DNA of 64,000 nt from Chaenocephalus aceratus. Its lineage: Eukaryota; Chordata; Actinopteri; Perciformes; Channichthyidae. Location: NCBI GenBank assembly GCA_023974075.1, contig CM043798.1, forward strand, positions 24,024,441 through 24,088,440. The letters are read 5' to 3'. Position 1 is the first letter of the stretch. Every line of letters begins with the position of its first letter. Position numbers and translations under genes: made by a program. Under the pieces are notes generated by a model. The model made no database searches. It was given only the letters and a program-made list of their open reading frames with translations, and was not told the origin of the DNA. Positions 33,801-49,790 of this stretch are shown here, piece after piece.

Positions 33801-36800
33801 GAGCAGAGCTAAAAGGTGCATGTTACATGTTTTAATCATGTTAGCCAACATTATCCCTTCTCACCCTGCTGTTATTCAGGGAGAAGTTTTCATTGAAAAC
33901 TCCTGATTAAATTACATCAATTTGACATTAGTTTCAACAACCCATATAGTCTGAAACATTTCTAGGATTAAATGTCCTAAGAGTTTGCCAAACTAAAGGG
34001 CAAAGAGAAGGTCTAGTACATGGCCTGATAGCTAAGATCAAGAGTGCAATAATAGTTTCACAAAACGTATTTCATGGCCCATCTACATTAACAATAAAGG
34101 TCACTAGATACAGTAGGTCCCTGCTGAATTTGTACACGATGATCCGTAATCGTACTTGGTGTTTCAGGTAAACAGAAACCTATAACCAACAAAGGGCATT
34201 TTCTAATGTCAGCCAGAAGAAGTATACACTTGAAAAACCCAAGTGGATCTTGTGATAAGATTTGTGTTGTATTTATAAGAAGACTATCAAATAAACCAAT
34301 GTGTATGCTTTGTTCTTTGTATATTTGTTCTGACGGAGCAATGACAACAGCTCTAATAGCATTACAATGTGTTGAAAGGTAAGATATATAAAGCTCTTAT
34401 TATATTTTGAAATAAAGGGAGTGGCTGCTTGGAGCTCATGCTCTCCAGGGTTCTGCTCAGGTCCTGAAAGGACAGTGGAGAGAACCGGAGACAAATCTCC
34501 ATCCTATGAGAATCTTGCTCCACCTAGTGGAGAACATAAAACCTGTGCTCCACCCTCTTTAAAAATCAAAGGGGAGGGGAAAAGGACAATTGTAGCTCTA
34601 TATTTGTCCATCATTTATTGTTAAGTAATTTATCGATTGTATAACTTAAATTTGGTGTAAAATAATATCATGTTGTATAAATCATCAGTGGGCCGGTAAG
34701 ATTTCCTCCTCCTTTCTCCACGCGCCATACTGCCTGAATGAACATGGCTGAATATCTATTTTTAGAGTCACAGTTGTTGTTTGCTTTTGGGGGACTGGAT
34801 GAATACATCACAGATTTGTGTTGTACTCTTTTTAAATTGTCTTTGCCATGAGTAGTTCATGTGTGCTGGTGCAATACTCTCAAATGGGATGATTTAAAAT
34901 GTGTTTATGGAAACAACAGAATGAAAGCAATTCTGAAAACACCTGACACGTCGAAGCCTTAATTCATTCGAGGCTGCAATTATTCAATTCATTAATCAAT
35001 CACAATTGCCACACATCAAAAGTTGAGGATTTCCCAATTGACAATGGAATAACTTTGAGTGTAGGCAAAACTATACATTTCACGATGCCACCTTGTGAAA
35101 TTGTGCATTTTTTTATATTTAAAAGGCAATTGAAATGGATTAAGTGTGAGAAGTAGCAGATTAACTGATATTCAAACTACAGGACAAAAAGCCTGCAGTC
35201 ATAGAGAAGGGAGCCATTTCATAATTGCTAAAATAATGGCTTACATTTTCGCAGTGTTTTTTCATTAAGGCTAAAATGACTAGCCCCAGTACACTTGCTG
35301 CACCCCAACACAAACTCTGTCTTTGGCTTTGTGCGTACCTGACAGGTCTGAGAGCCATCATCTCCTCCCTCTTCCTCTCCTTCCTCTTCAGATCCGTCTC
35401 TGTGTTCTTCAGCTTGTCTGGCACCAGGCGCAGCTTGGACTGCATGTCGCTGATGACTTCCTGCAGATCAGAGTCTGAAGGGAACGTCCGCTGGCACACG
35501 GGGCAGCAGGGCTCTCTCTCCTCCGTCAGCTGGCTGATGAACTGGGTGTACACCGCTGTTGCTCCGGATAGCATGGCTATGAAAGTACAGGGGTAGAAAG
35601 AAAGAAGAAACATATTGTTTATTCCTCTGTAATACCTTTATCACAAGTAGTATGAGGAAAATCATTTGTGCATGCCAGAGTTCCCGAATATTCTTTCGCC
35701 GGTCAAAATGTCCGTTAAAGTTTAAATCTTCGGGACAAAATTAGAAAAGTGCCGGTCAAAGGTCTTCTTTGTTATTTATTGAGCTTTAAAAAAAATGGAT
35801 ATGATTCGATATTAAACAAACTAATATAGTAGATTAACTACATTATTCAAAAGTGTACAGTAACTTACAATAACACGGGAATAATAAACGGAGCGCTCTC
35901 TCCTTCTCCTGACAGCACGCCAGTATCATGCAGCTCGCGGATCCAGAGTGACCCGACAGTAAAACTAAACATATCTTTAACTAGTTTAGGTAGTTTGAGA
36001 GGTAATTAAAATAGCTACGTGTGACATTCTAACCTGAAGTGTGTGTTTTGCTCCGCTTGTCAGCAGCAGCTGATTAACATGAAGTGTGTGTTTTGCTCCG
36101 CTAGTCAGCAGCAGCTGATCTCTCTCTCCGCGTTTATGTCCATATCGATCAGATCTAGCTAGTTCTAGCCAATGATATGACTACCTGCTTATTAAAAGAC
36201 ACCTAAACGATAAGCGTCGCTATGCAACCGGGTGAGGCCACAAAGTATAGGGCAGCATTATGCCTTTGTTTACATGCCCACCGGAACCCCGAGGCATTAC
36301 CAACAGATCAACGCACAATCAACCCACACAGGACATCTCTTTCTCCACATTAAGTGTTAGACATTAGAATTGACTATTCTTGTCTGTCACATAAGTGGCG
36401 CAACTGATGCGGTATTGCGCTAAGGGGAAACTATTTTGACCGGAGAGATTTAGATTTGCCGGTCTTCAGCATATTTTGCCGGTCATAGTCCGGTAATTAC
36501 CGGCTAACGGGAACTCTGGTGCATGCACATCTTAAAACTGCCACTTGTACTTGTAAAGCCATTCCAATGTTTTATTATGGGATTGTAATGGCTGTACATT
36601 AGGGTGGTCCTTAAAATTGAAAGTCGGAAAGTCTAAGCTCCAACCCCCAGAATTCTTTCCATTGGTGAATCTTTTCCTCAATCTGACAACATGTACCCCT
36701 CCCTCATCGACCTTGAAGTTTAGCCTCAGTTGCAGCACCGTGGCTGCTGGTGAGGCAGCCCAGGTCGATGAGGGAGGGGTACATGTTGTCAGATTGAGGA

Positions 36801-39800
36801 CAAAATTCACCAGGAGAGTTTTCTTGACTAATTAGACTTTCAATTTTAAGGACCACCCTACTGAGGCTAAACTTCAAGGTTGATGAGGGAGGGGTAAATG
36901 TTGTTGGAATTTGAATAAAATTCACCAGGAGAGTTTTCTTGACAATCATAACAAATTCCGGTGGTTGGAGCTTAAAATAAATGAATTTGAAAATGTACAT
37001 GGCACTAAGGACCACCCTACTCTACATTCATCAGTGAAAGTGATATGTCACATACATGTCATTCACATTTCTTTAAAATGGAAAGTTGTGTGTTGAGTAA
37101 AAAGGGGTGTACATGCTATGGCGAATACCTTTTTCAATCCATTTTGGGAACTTTGTGTGGGAACTGTTTGATGCATTGTGAAGGTTTAGGAATGTATGTA
37201 TCCATGATAAGGTAAGGAGCACAACAAATGAGACATGAGACATTTCGTCTCTAAATGTAGTTCTTTTCGAGGTTTAGACCTCTCTATGTCAAAAAGTGCA
37301 TGCTCACTTCTATTATAAAGCATTCACCTCTTTGTTTGGAGATCTTTTCCAGATCTTCTCGCAGTTTGCCCAGGTCCTGCTCCAGATCTTGACTGCCACA
37401 CACATTGAAAAACTTCTCTTCGTCGCTGGCCAACTGCTGCTCCTTCTTCCGTACCTCAGCAGCGATGTGGCTTTTGTTCTGCTCATTTGAAGCCAGGTCC
37501 TTACTGGGAATATTTAAAACCATGACATAGAACTAGTCAGTGACACAGAATAATAAGTTCCCTCATAATGTATCGGCTGTAAATGTAAAATAATCTTATT
37601 AACTTGAATTTGGCAAGTCGGTCCCTGGTGCTGTTGATTTCCTTCGACTTGGAATAGATCCAGTCCTCCAGCTCTCTCTTGTTGGGAAAGTGGCCGAGCA
37701 ACGACACCAGTTCCTCATTGTGACGAGACTTGATCTTACGAACCTGCTCGTCCTTCTCTGTCTGGAGGAACCAAAGAGAAAAGATGAGAGGAGTGACAGG
37801 TAATGAAGAAGGGAAAAGATGAAGAGAGGAACATTTTCTCTCATTTTAAAATGTAAAAGGCTCTAGCCTGAGACCAAAGAGGAGAATGTTCACACCAGTT
37901 GCATTTCAATGAGTGTAGGTTGCACATTACCTTGTCCTTTTTTAGCATGTCCATCTGTGTGCGAGCGGTGGTGTGTGTGTTGAGCATCCCCATCTCTTGG
38001 TCGAGTTGTCTCTGTAAGCGGTCGAGTTCAGCCTTCTCTCCCTGGAGCTCCAGCACCTCGGCCTTCAGCTCCTCCACGTTGGAGCTCTGAACCACGCTCT
38101 GCAGCTCGCGCTCCTGAAGGGAAAAGAATACACACACACAAAGTGATCAGAACAGTGATCCTGAAGGGGCACTTTAGGGTAAAAGGGAACTGTATATTGT
38201 GAGAAAAATACTGTAATAACAGCATGAATGAATTGTTTGTGTGCCTACCACTTTAGCCAGTTCATTCTCCAGTTCTTGCAGCCGGCTGGACGAACCCTCG
38301 AGCTTCAGCAGCTCTGTCCGGACGTTCCTCATTTCCTGTTGCTTCTTTCCCTGCATGTCTCTCTTCAACTCCACCGTTCTCTCCAGGCCGGTCTTCTTAT
38401 CTCTCATTTCATCAATGGACTGCTGCTTCTGCTGATCCTTTTCCTGCAGGTCAGCCTGAGTGAACAGAACGATAGGAGAGATATCAGGCATGACTATAAT
38501 GACTATAAACACTATAATCGTGTCTCTGGTATGAACAAATATGTACAGCAGGAAGAGAAGCAATGCTGTGACATTTTTTGTTTTTAGGAAATTAAACGGA
38601 ACATTTCTTACCATAACCTGATTGGCCGTCTTTTTCTCCTGATCCAGTCTCTGTGTGACTTGACGATTAAAGCTTTCAAGTTGAAGACTGCTGAAGGGAG
38701 GTCTGTCGTAACCCTCCATCTCCAGAGAGGACGACAAAGAGCGAACCTAAGAAAGAGATGTTAATCAAACATGCATCAAAATGATGTACAGTGTATTATT
38801 TTGTATTATAGTATAATACATGTTTTACAGATGTTTTTATCTTTAGGTCAAATACATGCACTAAATACAAACTTAGCATTATTTGTACATGTTGAAGATC
38901 ATTAGGGTAGTACATGGTTAGAGAAAAAAGGGACCAATAATGAAAGCTTTGGTGTTGGCTGATTGTAATGAAGTGCACTTGCTCCTTACATAAAACCACA
39001 TTTATTTGGCAGGAGCTTTTGACCAAGGTAACTTAAACTGAGTGCGGTCCACCTCCATGGGAACAAGAGTTGGAGTGCCCCACAGATTTAGATGTTTCTC
39101 TCTTACCTGAGTGTCTCGGTTCTTGATGTTTTGAGTGTGGCGGTCAGCCTCTAGTTGTAGACGACCTGTGCAAAGGTAGCAGGATTTCAAAAGCTTATTA
39201 AGTCTTCAGGGGATATCTCTTTATCCACCTGTGTGTCCATCCTTTCTTGTATCTATCACTGATTTATGTTTTTCTCTTAAAAGAACAGCATATTTGAAGG
39301 TTTTGGGGTAACTTTCTAAAATAAATTCTGCCAGTTCACTCTAATTTTTTCAATAATACATATGGCTGTAAGGGCTGCTTGAAACTTCAGGAAAACGCTA
39401 TTAATGAGTGTGTGTACCTTGTTCTACCAGGAGGTCGGCCTTGACCCTGTTGAGTCTCTGACACTCTCGCCCAGCTCTGTCCAGCTCCTTCTGGCAATCT
39501 GTCAGCCTGCGCTCCTTCTCCCTCACCGTCCTCTGGTGGTTCTGGTAAATCTCCTGCAGCTGCTCATCTGAACCCTGGAAAACCTGCCGAACACACACAC
39601 TTCACTGGCTTAGAGCGGTTCTGGAGCTCAACGAGTACAGCGTAGCAAACGGTCAGGGTTTAGTGGATGAAATCCCTCTGTGATAAAAAGATTTGCATTA
39701 TGGCTCTTTGGATATGATCTGGATAAAGGACACGGCATACACATAATCGAGGTGTGCAATGGCTGCATAGAGCAAAAGCAGTTCATTAGTTTCATTACTA

Positions 39801-42800
39801 CATAGCATAGTGATCAAGCAAGACTGGTTCAAGCTTTCTGATACCTTTGCAATATTGGCTAGGAGGAAACGGTGGTCATAATTTTGGCAAGCACCCAAGA
39901 CTTCCAACAAACTCATGTTATCACACTGACAATTCACCTGTCTATTAAAACAAACACAAAAGTGCAATCGGATAGTGACACGTCCCCTGACCAAAATATA
40001 AATAGACAGTCTTTAAACACAGACTCATACACAGCTGAGGCAGGGTTTCCGTTAGCCGGTAATTACCGTTTTTTAGCTGGTAAAATGTATTAAAAACCGG
40101 TAAATTCAAAACCTGCCTGTCAAAATGTCCGGTAATAATTAGGGATGCTCCGATCGATCGGCCGCCGATCATTATCGACAGATATTCACTCTTAATAGTT
40201 TGATCGGTGCTCTCTATAGAGGCCGATCAGGAGAGATGGATCTGATCGATATGGACATAAACACGAGTGAAGTGTAACCGGACGCGAGAGAGATCAGATC
40301 AGCTGCTGAGTCTGACCGAGGCACGCAGCTCTGATCACCTGAAGCCCCGCCCACTGTTTAGCGAGCTGCATTAGATACTGACGGGCTGCAGGAGAGAGGG
40401 AGGGAGAGGGGAAAAGAGAGGCTCCATTTCTCCTGTGTTTTTATTCAAAGTTAAATGTAAACTTTTGAATAATGTACTTCATCTACTATAAGTCGTTTGT
40501 TTGAATGTAATAATTATGTTGTTTGTTGTTTGGGGAAGCGTATAATTTTTTGAAAAATGAATCTGAACTTTTCGATCTTTTACGATTATAATCTGAAGCA
40601 ATATAAAAATGATCCCCATTAACTGAGATAATGGGGATCAGCATATCCGGTCATAGTCCGGTAATTACCTGCTCACTGAAACTCTGCTACACAATTCTTC
40701 TTCTTCTTATTATTATTGAAACATGACCGGTAAGTTTCGAATTTGAGTCCGGTAAAATAAATTATTTCCGGACATTTGACCGGTGAGAAATAATCCTAGC
40801 GGAAACCCTGAGCTGAGGAGCAACAGCCAGATGGAGGAAAGGGTTCCTGGCAGAAACACACAAAATAGGAATATGAATAAAGGACAGTGACGGACTGGTT
40901 TGTGATTACAGCAAACAACCTCAACAACAACCTCATTCTCCATCCGCAGTCTCTCTGTTAGTTTCCAATAAAGGTTAATGATACTTATAAAGTGGAGTCC
41001 GGGGTATGATTAAGCAGGTGTTAAGATGAAACAAAGCTCTTCATCCGACAACCTTTTTAACATTCTAAAAATAAATAACTTGTGTTTGGTGTGTGTGGGT
41101 GTATGTATTACATGTTTTATATGTTACCTGTTCCATAGTTTCCTCCAGCTCCTTGTTGTCCTCCTCCATCTGTTTCTTCCTGCTGTCTAAAGCCTTGATG
41201 TCGTTGTCCAGCTTCATCACTTTCCCCAGTTTCGTGTCAATATCCGTCAGTCGATTCTGAAAGTTATTTTAAAAGTTAATCGTTACTTGAGGAGTACTAC
41301 GGGTAATCCACCATTCTTTCAACATTTTAATTTTAATTCATAAATAAAAGAATACAAACCAAGTTAGTTACAACTCTACATATGTCAGTTTTTATTTTAT
41401 CATATGCTTTGTTGTAGAATCTCCCTGAAAACAAGGGTTGTGTGCAAATAAGCTAGCTTTATTGTCAGGTCTGGCCATCCTTCCAATTTTTAAGAGTTTA
41501 CTATGTAATAAAGTGTTTGCAGTAAAAACATTATATAAAAGCAAGTGGTAGTGATTTAACAATGGATCCCTCTTCATATTTCATATTTAGAAACATTGCT
41601 TACAGAACTTTACATAGACTTCTTGAGTAATCTGAAATCTCTCAATATCAAAGAGCAGGGCAAACTATAAGTTCGATGTTAGAAAGCTAACGAAACGCAC
41701 ATTATCATAAACAAACCTCCAGTGGATCAATCTGGCTCTCTACTTGCTGGATGTTGTCTTTAGAGGCCACCAGCTGAGCCTCTTTGGTATCCACAGTCTC
41801 TTTAATCTGCTGGGCTTTCTCCTTGTTCTGCTTCAGGTAGCGCAGCTCCACCTGACACTCCTTCACTGTGTGACTCTGTTTGAGACGCAACTGACGCATT
41901 GTTTCCAGAGCTTTGATGTACCTATGGAAAACAAGAGGCAATATGTGAATGGCGTGTGCAAGTTAATATATATTCCTTGGAATTATTTTTAGCAAATGTG
42001 ATTCTTCATGTAAAAAAAAACATCACATGAAAACGTAAGAATGAGGTCTTTACTTGGTTGCAGCGAAGATGGAGTCAAACTTGTCTTTGAGTGCTTTGCC
42101 GTCACAAAGTGGCCAGTTGGACTCTTCTTGGTGACAAAAGATGACATTATTCAGCACAGCCTTCGACACTCCCAGTGAAGAAATCATCTCCCGATCCAGT
42201 TCGCCACACTTTGATGACAAGCTCACCTTCTCACCGTCTCTGGATGAACGAGGATGGAGGTCACATGTTGAGTAAGAGGTCATGTTAAGAGACACAATGT
42301 CAATGGGAGACACAATTCAAAAGAGTAAAGAAACCACTTAATTGTGTCTTACTTTATTCGGGTAATGACTTGCTCCAAGCTTTTGAAGGAGTAGTTCTTC
42401 GCCTTCTGAGTGCAGGACATGGAGCGATGGATAGTCACTTTCTCTCCGTTGACGTCTGAGAATAACAGTCGGATCTGTGCTCGCACGTCTGTCTCATGGG
42501 CGTCCTGGAATTCAAAAAGCATGAACTGTGATGTTGATAGCTTTTCATTGAAGTGACTACTCTGAAGCTTAAAATAACGGTGTAAAACATGTTTTTGAAG
42601 TTACATGAAGTTACATTTGAAGTTATTGGTATATTTCTGCATGTTGAAACAAATTAAATGATAAAACCGATCTAAAAAAATCAGTTTTCACTCCATTTAA
42701 CAAATAGCTTGTTATATTTTAATAAGAAAATGAATTGAGGCAGAAATTGAACTCTTATCGAACATGTAAATATTGAATAAGGCAAGGGTGAAAATAAAAA

Positions 42801-43579
42801 GGTCTGAAAGTCTCGTAATGTAATAAAATAAAAATGACACAAACATCAGCAGCAGATAAAAAAATAGACTGTCTTGTGATGATTGAGACTATACCACAAC
42901 AAGAGAACCAAATTAGTGGTAAAGTTATTTCTTGTTTATAAATGTAACTGCCATCTTATCCATCCCAGGTCATAATCATACTTTGAAGTCTGTAATTGCT
43001 TCATTTTAAGTAGGTATTCTGTTTATGGTGTGCGGACTATCGTTGAAATAGCAAAAGTCATTAATCAGATAAAATATCAGAATTTATAATCTGGATATTC
43101 AATGATAGGGTAGCTTGTTTGACTCAAATAATAATAAGTAACATATTTGGTATATTGAATATATTACCTTAACAAATGAGAATACACAATAGTTTGAGAA
43201 ATGTGTGAGAATAGAGCATCGTGGGCTGGTGGAGATTTAAGCCGATAAGTACAATCACTTACCTTTGGATCATGAACAAATGCCCCTCCTTTAGATCCAG
43301 GCGGAAGCTCTCCTGCTGTTGCATACTTAAGGCACTCAATAATAGTCTGGAAAAACAAAAAGGTCAAGTTGTATACTTTTTTTTTTCTCCCAATCTCTAC
43401 ATGTCATGCTTCACAGTCAACCTTTGCTCTCTCAAAATATGTTCTCGTACCGTTTTCCCTGCTCCATTGGGTCCAACTAACACAGTCAGTGGAGTGAAGA
43501 AAGTAATGACTTGTTTGTCTTTATCCTCTATCCCAAAACTCCTCACCCCTAAGATGCTCATCTTGTCTATCTTCGACAT
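18972..43579 (-). CDS. rad50: RAD50 double-strand break repair protein, 27 coding exons
   Basis: SMC-like ATPase of the MRE11-RAD50-NBS1 complex, which tethers and processes DNA ends in the nucleus. Coding exons, 5' to 3' on the - strand: 43579-43451, 43346-43263, 42504-42353, 42239-42054, 41921-41717, 41256-41128, 39583-39418, 39165-39107, 38746-38612, 38455-38249, 38113-37931, 37761-37604, 37503-37328, 35576-35339, 33766-33576, 33334-33208, 32702-32509, 32144-32034, 31941-31849, 31586-31473, 31366-31239, 31083-30982, 28354-28232, 23591-23506, 23210-23068, 22075-21942, 19158-18972. All phases join. The total is 3940 bp, and after discounting one extra base in exon 15 it encodes 1312 aa, the human length. 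Visible are Walker A GPNGAGKT (residues 36-43), coiled coils, zinc hook CPVC (681-684), signature RCSAGQK, Walker [12 protein letters not shown] and the H-loop THDEDF. The protein ends [10 protein letters not shown]. Confidence 0.97.
19803..19901 (+). mobile_element. LINE ORF2 C-terminal scrap
   Basis: The in-frame segment [20 protein letters not shown]...FLFAAAF followed by TGA is the characteristic tail of L2-like fish LINE proteins. It sits inside the last rad50 intron. A second repeat scrap (about 19985-20070, with CACACATGCAGAGCACACAG) follows. Confidence 0.6.
20155..20223. repeat. GC-rich minisatellite, ~20-bp unit
   Basis: About three and a half copies of GGGGGCCCCGCCTTGCGCA, in the last intron of rad50. 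A few units differ by single bases (GCACA for GCGCA). Confidence 0.85.
20775..21580. repeat. ~45-50-bp minisatellite split by a MITE
   Basis: Units of the form GGTGACGCTCAGCCTCTCCC, then CTAACTCCTAACAGTCATCA, occur three times at about 20775-20897 and once more at about 21527-21580. The 626-bp MITE at 20898-21523 lies between, so the insertion is younger than the array. Confidence 0.8.
20898..21523. mobile_element. Harbinger-like MITE, copy 2, inside rad50 intron 26
   Basis: Ends CGGTACGTCCACACAGCAGC and its reverse complement, with the 3-bp target duplication TAA (20895-20897 and 21524-21526), the usual Harbinger target. It is homologous to 526-1153 in opposite orientation: both carry CAAAAGTTGA...TTCAACTTTTGA, CCAATCAAA and the GCCCATT...AATGG segment. 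A (TA)n microsatellite (about 21329-21362) has grown inside it. It is non-coding. Confidence 0.82.
21859..21934. repeat. (TG)n microsatellite next to a splice donor
   Basis: An interrupted TG run that ends about 7 bp from the exon 26 boundary of rad50. On the coding strand the intron therefore begins GTCAGTACACACAC. Confidence 0.93.
21942..22075 (-). CDS. rad50: rad50 exon 26 (Walker B)
   Basis: Encodes [20 protein letters not shown], then [24 protein letters not shown]. The Asp-Glu of LDEP is the Walker B and catalytic pair, and TTNLD is the D-loop. The donor is GA|GTCAGT, phase 2. Confidence 0.95.
22151..23021. mobile_element. hAT non-autonomous element filling rad50 intron 25
   Basis: Inverted ends TAGGGCTGTCA and TGACAGCCCTA, with 8-bp target duplication GTTTTAAT at 22143-22150 and 23022-23029: a clean hAT insertion. 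The subterminal DNA is rich in TTAATCGC. The element makes up 871 of the intron's 992 bp. Its interior (about 22429-22959) closely matches the interior of the hAT at 28935-29883, although the ends differ. No intact transposase. Confidence 0.92.
23068..23210 (-). CDS. rad50: rad50 exon 25 (ABC signature)
   Basis: Reads [14 protein letters not shown], later [19 protein letters not shown], then CSAGQK. This last segment is the RAD50/SMC signature motif, which contacts ATP in the head dimer. Phase 0 at its 3' end (AAG|GTATCA). Confidence 0.95.
23592..28231 (-). other. Large rad50 intron 23, no element resolved
   Basis: About 4.6 kb between exons 23 and 24. I find no nested gene. A GC-richer patch at about 25020-25180 contains GGCCATCGGGAGAGTCGGG, related to the hairpin motif near 1.7 kb, so it is probably transposon debris. 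Confidence 0.45.
28935..29883. mobile_element. Nested hAT element inside the outer hAT
   Basis: Ends TAGGGATGCACGATAA and TATCGTGCATCCCTA, with the 8-bp target duplication GAAGTTAG (28927-28934, 29884-29891). The left end carries repeated GATAATTATCGG palindromes. It contains a BED-finger remnant and a core shared with the hAT at 22151-23021. Confidence 0.9.
29149..29290 (+). pseudogene. BED-type zinc finger remnant of a hAT transposase
   Basis: An in-frame segment with CQYCG, a later NTSNLISHL and KHHH gives the C-x2-C...H-x3-5-H pattern of BED fingers found at the N-terminus of hAT transposases. No catalytic domain follows: the frame runs straight into a GT/GC microsatellite. It is a fragment, not a working protein. 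Confidence 0.65.
31849..31941 (-). CDS. rad50: rad50 exon 19 (GC-AG intron follows)
   Basis: Encodes [20 protein letters not shown] and the rest of a coiled-coil segment. The 3' boundary is AAAGAG|GCAAGT, the well-known GC donor consensus. The next exon (31586-31473) starts after TTTAG with QKESELQE, and the join keeps frame and homology (human has YKKQKETEL). Confidence 0.9.
33576..33766 (-). CDS. rad50: rad50 exon 15 with a one-base frameshift
   Basis: Begins [15 protein letters not shown] and ends [19 protein letters not shown]. Between them the frame is broken at the T run 33718-33721 (AAAA on the coding strand). One base too many turns the expected NRLQ reading into a premature stop a few codons later. 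All downstream exons keep the frame expected without that base, so an assembly error is the simplest explanation. Confidence 0.88.
35339..35576 (-). CDS. rad50: rad50 exon 14 (zinc hook)
   Basis: Contains [13 protein letters not shown], the CxxC zinc hook at the tip of the coiled coils. Counting through the upstream exons places the two hook cysteines at residues 681 and 684, the same numbers as in human RAD50. Two hooks bind one zinc ion to bridge two MRN complexes. Confidence 0.96.
35676..36518. mobile_element. hAT element in rad50 intron 13
   Basis: Ends CAGAGTTCCCG and CGGGAACTCTG, with the 8-bp duplication GTGCATGC (35668-35675, 36519-36526). The subterminal sequence contains the palindrome CCGGTAATTACCGG. 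Related to the element at 40041-40810. It is non-coding. Confidence 0.9.
36600..37019. mobile_element. Composite hAT-type MITE in rad50 intron 13
   Basis: Outer ends TAGGGTGGTCCTT and AAGGACCACCCTA, with near-perfect 8-bp duplications CTGTACAT and CTCTACAT. A third copy of the end (AAGGACCACCCTA) occurs internally near 36849-36861. The left 262 bp alone thus form a complete MITE, and about 158 bp more repeat its interior. The GATGAGGGAGGGGTA motif occurs several times in both orientations. Confidence 0.8.
40041..40810. mobile_element. hAT element in rad50 intron 6
   Basis: Ends CAGGGTTTCCG and CGGAAACCCTG, with the 8-bp duplication AGCTGAGG (40033-40040, 40811-40818). Subterminal CCGGTAATTACC and GTCAAAATGTCCGG words link it to 35676-36518. 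A further hAT-like start, TAGGGATGCTCCGATCGATC, at about 40142 suggests a nested fragment without a clear right end. Confidence 0.87.
43451..43579 (-). CDS. rad50: rad50 first coding exon (Walker A)
   Basis: Starts [20 protein letters not shown], close to human, and ends GPNGAGKT, the P-loop. The upstream TTTCAG at 43600-43595 on the complementary strand is an acceptor, so the 5' UTR is split: the start codon lies 9 nt into this exon. Confidence 0.96.
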
Positions 43580-44083
43580 GTTTGCTTTCTGAAAGAGAAA
43601 GAGAATGACATACATCAGTAGCAGTCATAAAAACAGGGAATGCCAAGCCAAATCACTTCACTGTGAGCGACTTTTAATTCAGAATGCCACCTAAAACTAA
43701 TGAAAAAGTTAAGCCCTGTTACATAGGTATCTGTTGATTTGCTGACTTGGGCATTTGGTTTTCGAGTTGGTTTCGGTTTTCAACAGTAGAGTAATACATA
43801 CAGTGTAAATAAATTAATAAAAACATAGAAAAGCTCTGTAATGCCAAGTTAATGTTTTTTTAGACGTAAGTATGAGGTTTAACAAAGCTACTAGAATACC
43901 TTTTTAATTGGTTAATGTCATAAGGCGGTATCATAGTGTGCATGTGTTGATTGTTTAATGTTTACCTGTGTAACGTTAGCTAACATGTGTGGAAAGCTAA
44001 CAAATGTCAGCAGGCTAGCTTACAACTTAGTAAATTCGGCTATATGCTAAGTTGCGGTGTTTGACAATTAGCGTCTCACTTAC

Positions 44084-44330
44084 CAAAAGAGTCCCCCTGC
44101 GTGCAGTAAAACAAGAATGATGTTAGCCTGTTGCAGCCTTATACAGTTGTTCATTTGTTGTGAATTAAATTACCTGAGTGTTGTTGTGTTGCAGCGTTGC
44201 AGCAGACCTGAACGTTTTCGCGCTGTGAGAGAATGTGAACAGCGTCAACTTCTGACGACTTCCGGGAGAGGGAACTTGCACATAGAATCAAAACATATAG
44301 AACGGTAATGCAATGCAAACTGTTGTAGGG
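44084..44330 (-). promoter_or_regulatory. rad50 5' UTR exon(s) and promoter region
   Basis: On the - strand a donor CTCAG|GTAATT lies near 44172. A 13-nt candidate micro-exon (44096-44084) is bounded by GCACGCAG| and |GTAAGTG. Together they suggest non-coding 5' exons before the coding start at 43579. No TATA box is seen. The exact transcription start is not determinable, and the micro-exon is tentative. Confidence 0.4.
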
Positions 44331-44975
44331 ACTTAAGTGTACAGTACTGCTCTGCTGACAGGTTTAAAACATCCCTGGGCCTGTGAGACATTTGAGCTGA
44401 GATATGAGTAGCTTGACAAGTTAGGAAACAGTTGATAAAGTGTTTTACTCGACCTCCTGAATGAAGAGTAAACCAACACAGTCCCACACTCCCTGCGAGT
44501 CAAAAACAGAAGTTTGGGCCCTAGACTCGGGCTTTTCACAATTAGATTAGTTTACATGAAAAAGTGCTTTATGAGTTGACAGAAGATAGGGCCTGCAGTT
44601 GGGATTTGAATTCACAACATTTAGGTTACAGAGCGTTTCCCAACCAGCTGAACTCCCAGGACACAGGACAATTCAGGTGCGAATATAATAAATTGCTCAC
44701 TATGGTTGATCTTATTTGTTGGGCTGCAGACAAGGTTTATAAATACTGTCTATGGTTTAAGCAGGGTTTAAGGTTGTGCATAGAATCCAAATATATAGAA
44801 CTGTTGTGCAAACTGTTTTAGTGCACTGCTGGCTGTTGACAGTTTAAACATCTCTGGGCCCATCAGACATTTTATCTGATATATGAGTCACTTCACAAAT
44901 TAGAAAACATTTGATAAAATATGTTACTCGACGTCCTAAACCAAGACCAAACGTGCCACAGACAATTTGGGTCAG
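44277..44975. repeat. Diverged direct duplication upstream of rad50
   Basis: About 200 bp at 44277-44500 (CATAGAATCAAAACATATAG...CTCGACCTCCT) is repeated in the same orientation at about 44776-44975 (CATAGAATCCAAATATATAG...CTCGACGTCCT), with many substitutions. The period is about 500 bp. The origin is unclear: a local duplication or an old repeat family. Confidence 0.7.
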
Positions 44976-49790
<4,815 letters not shown>

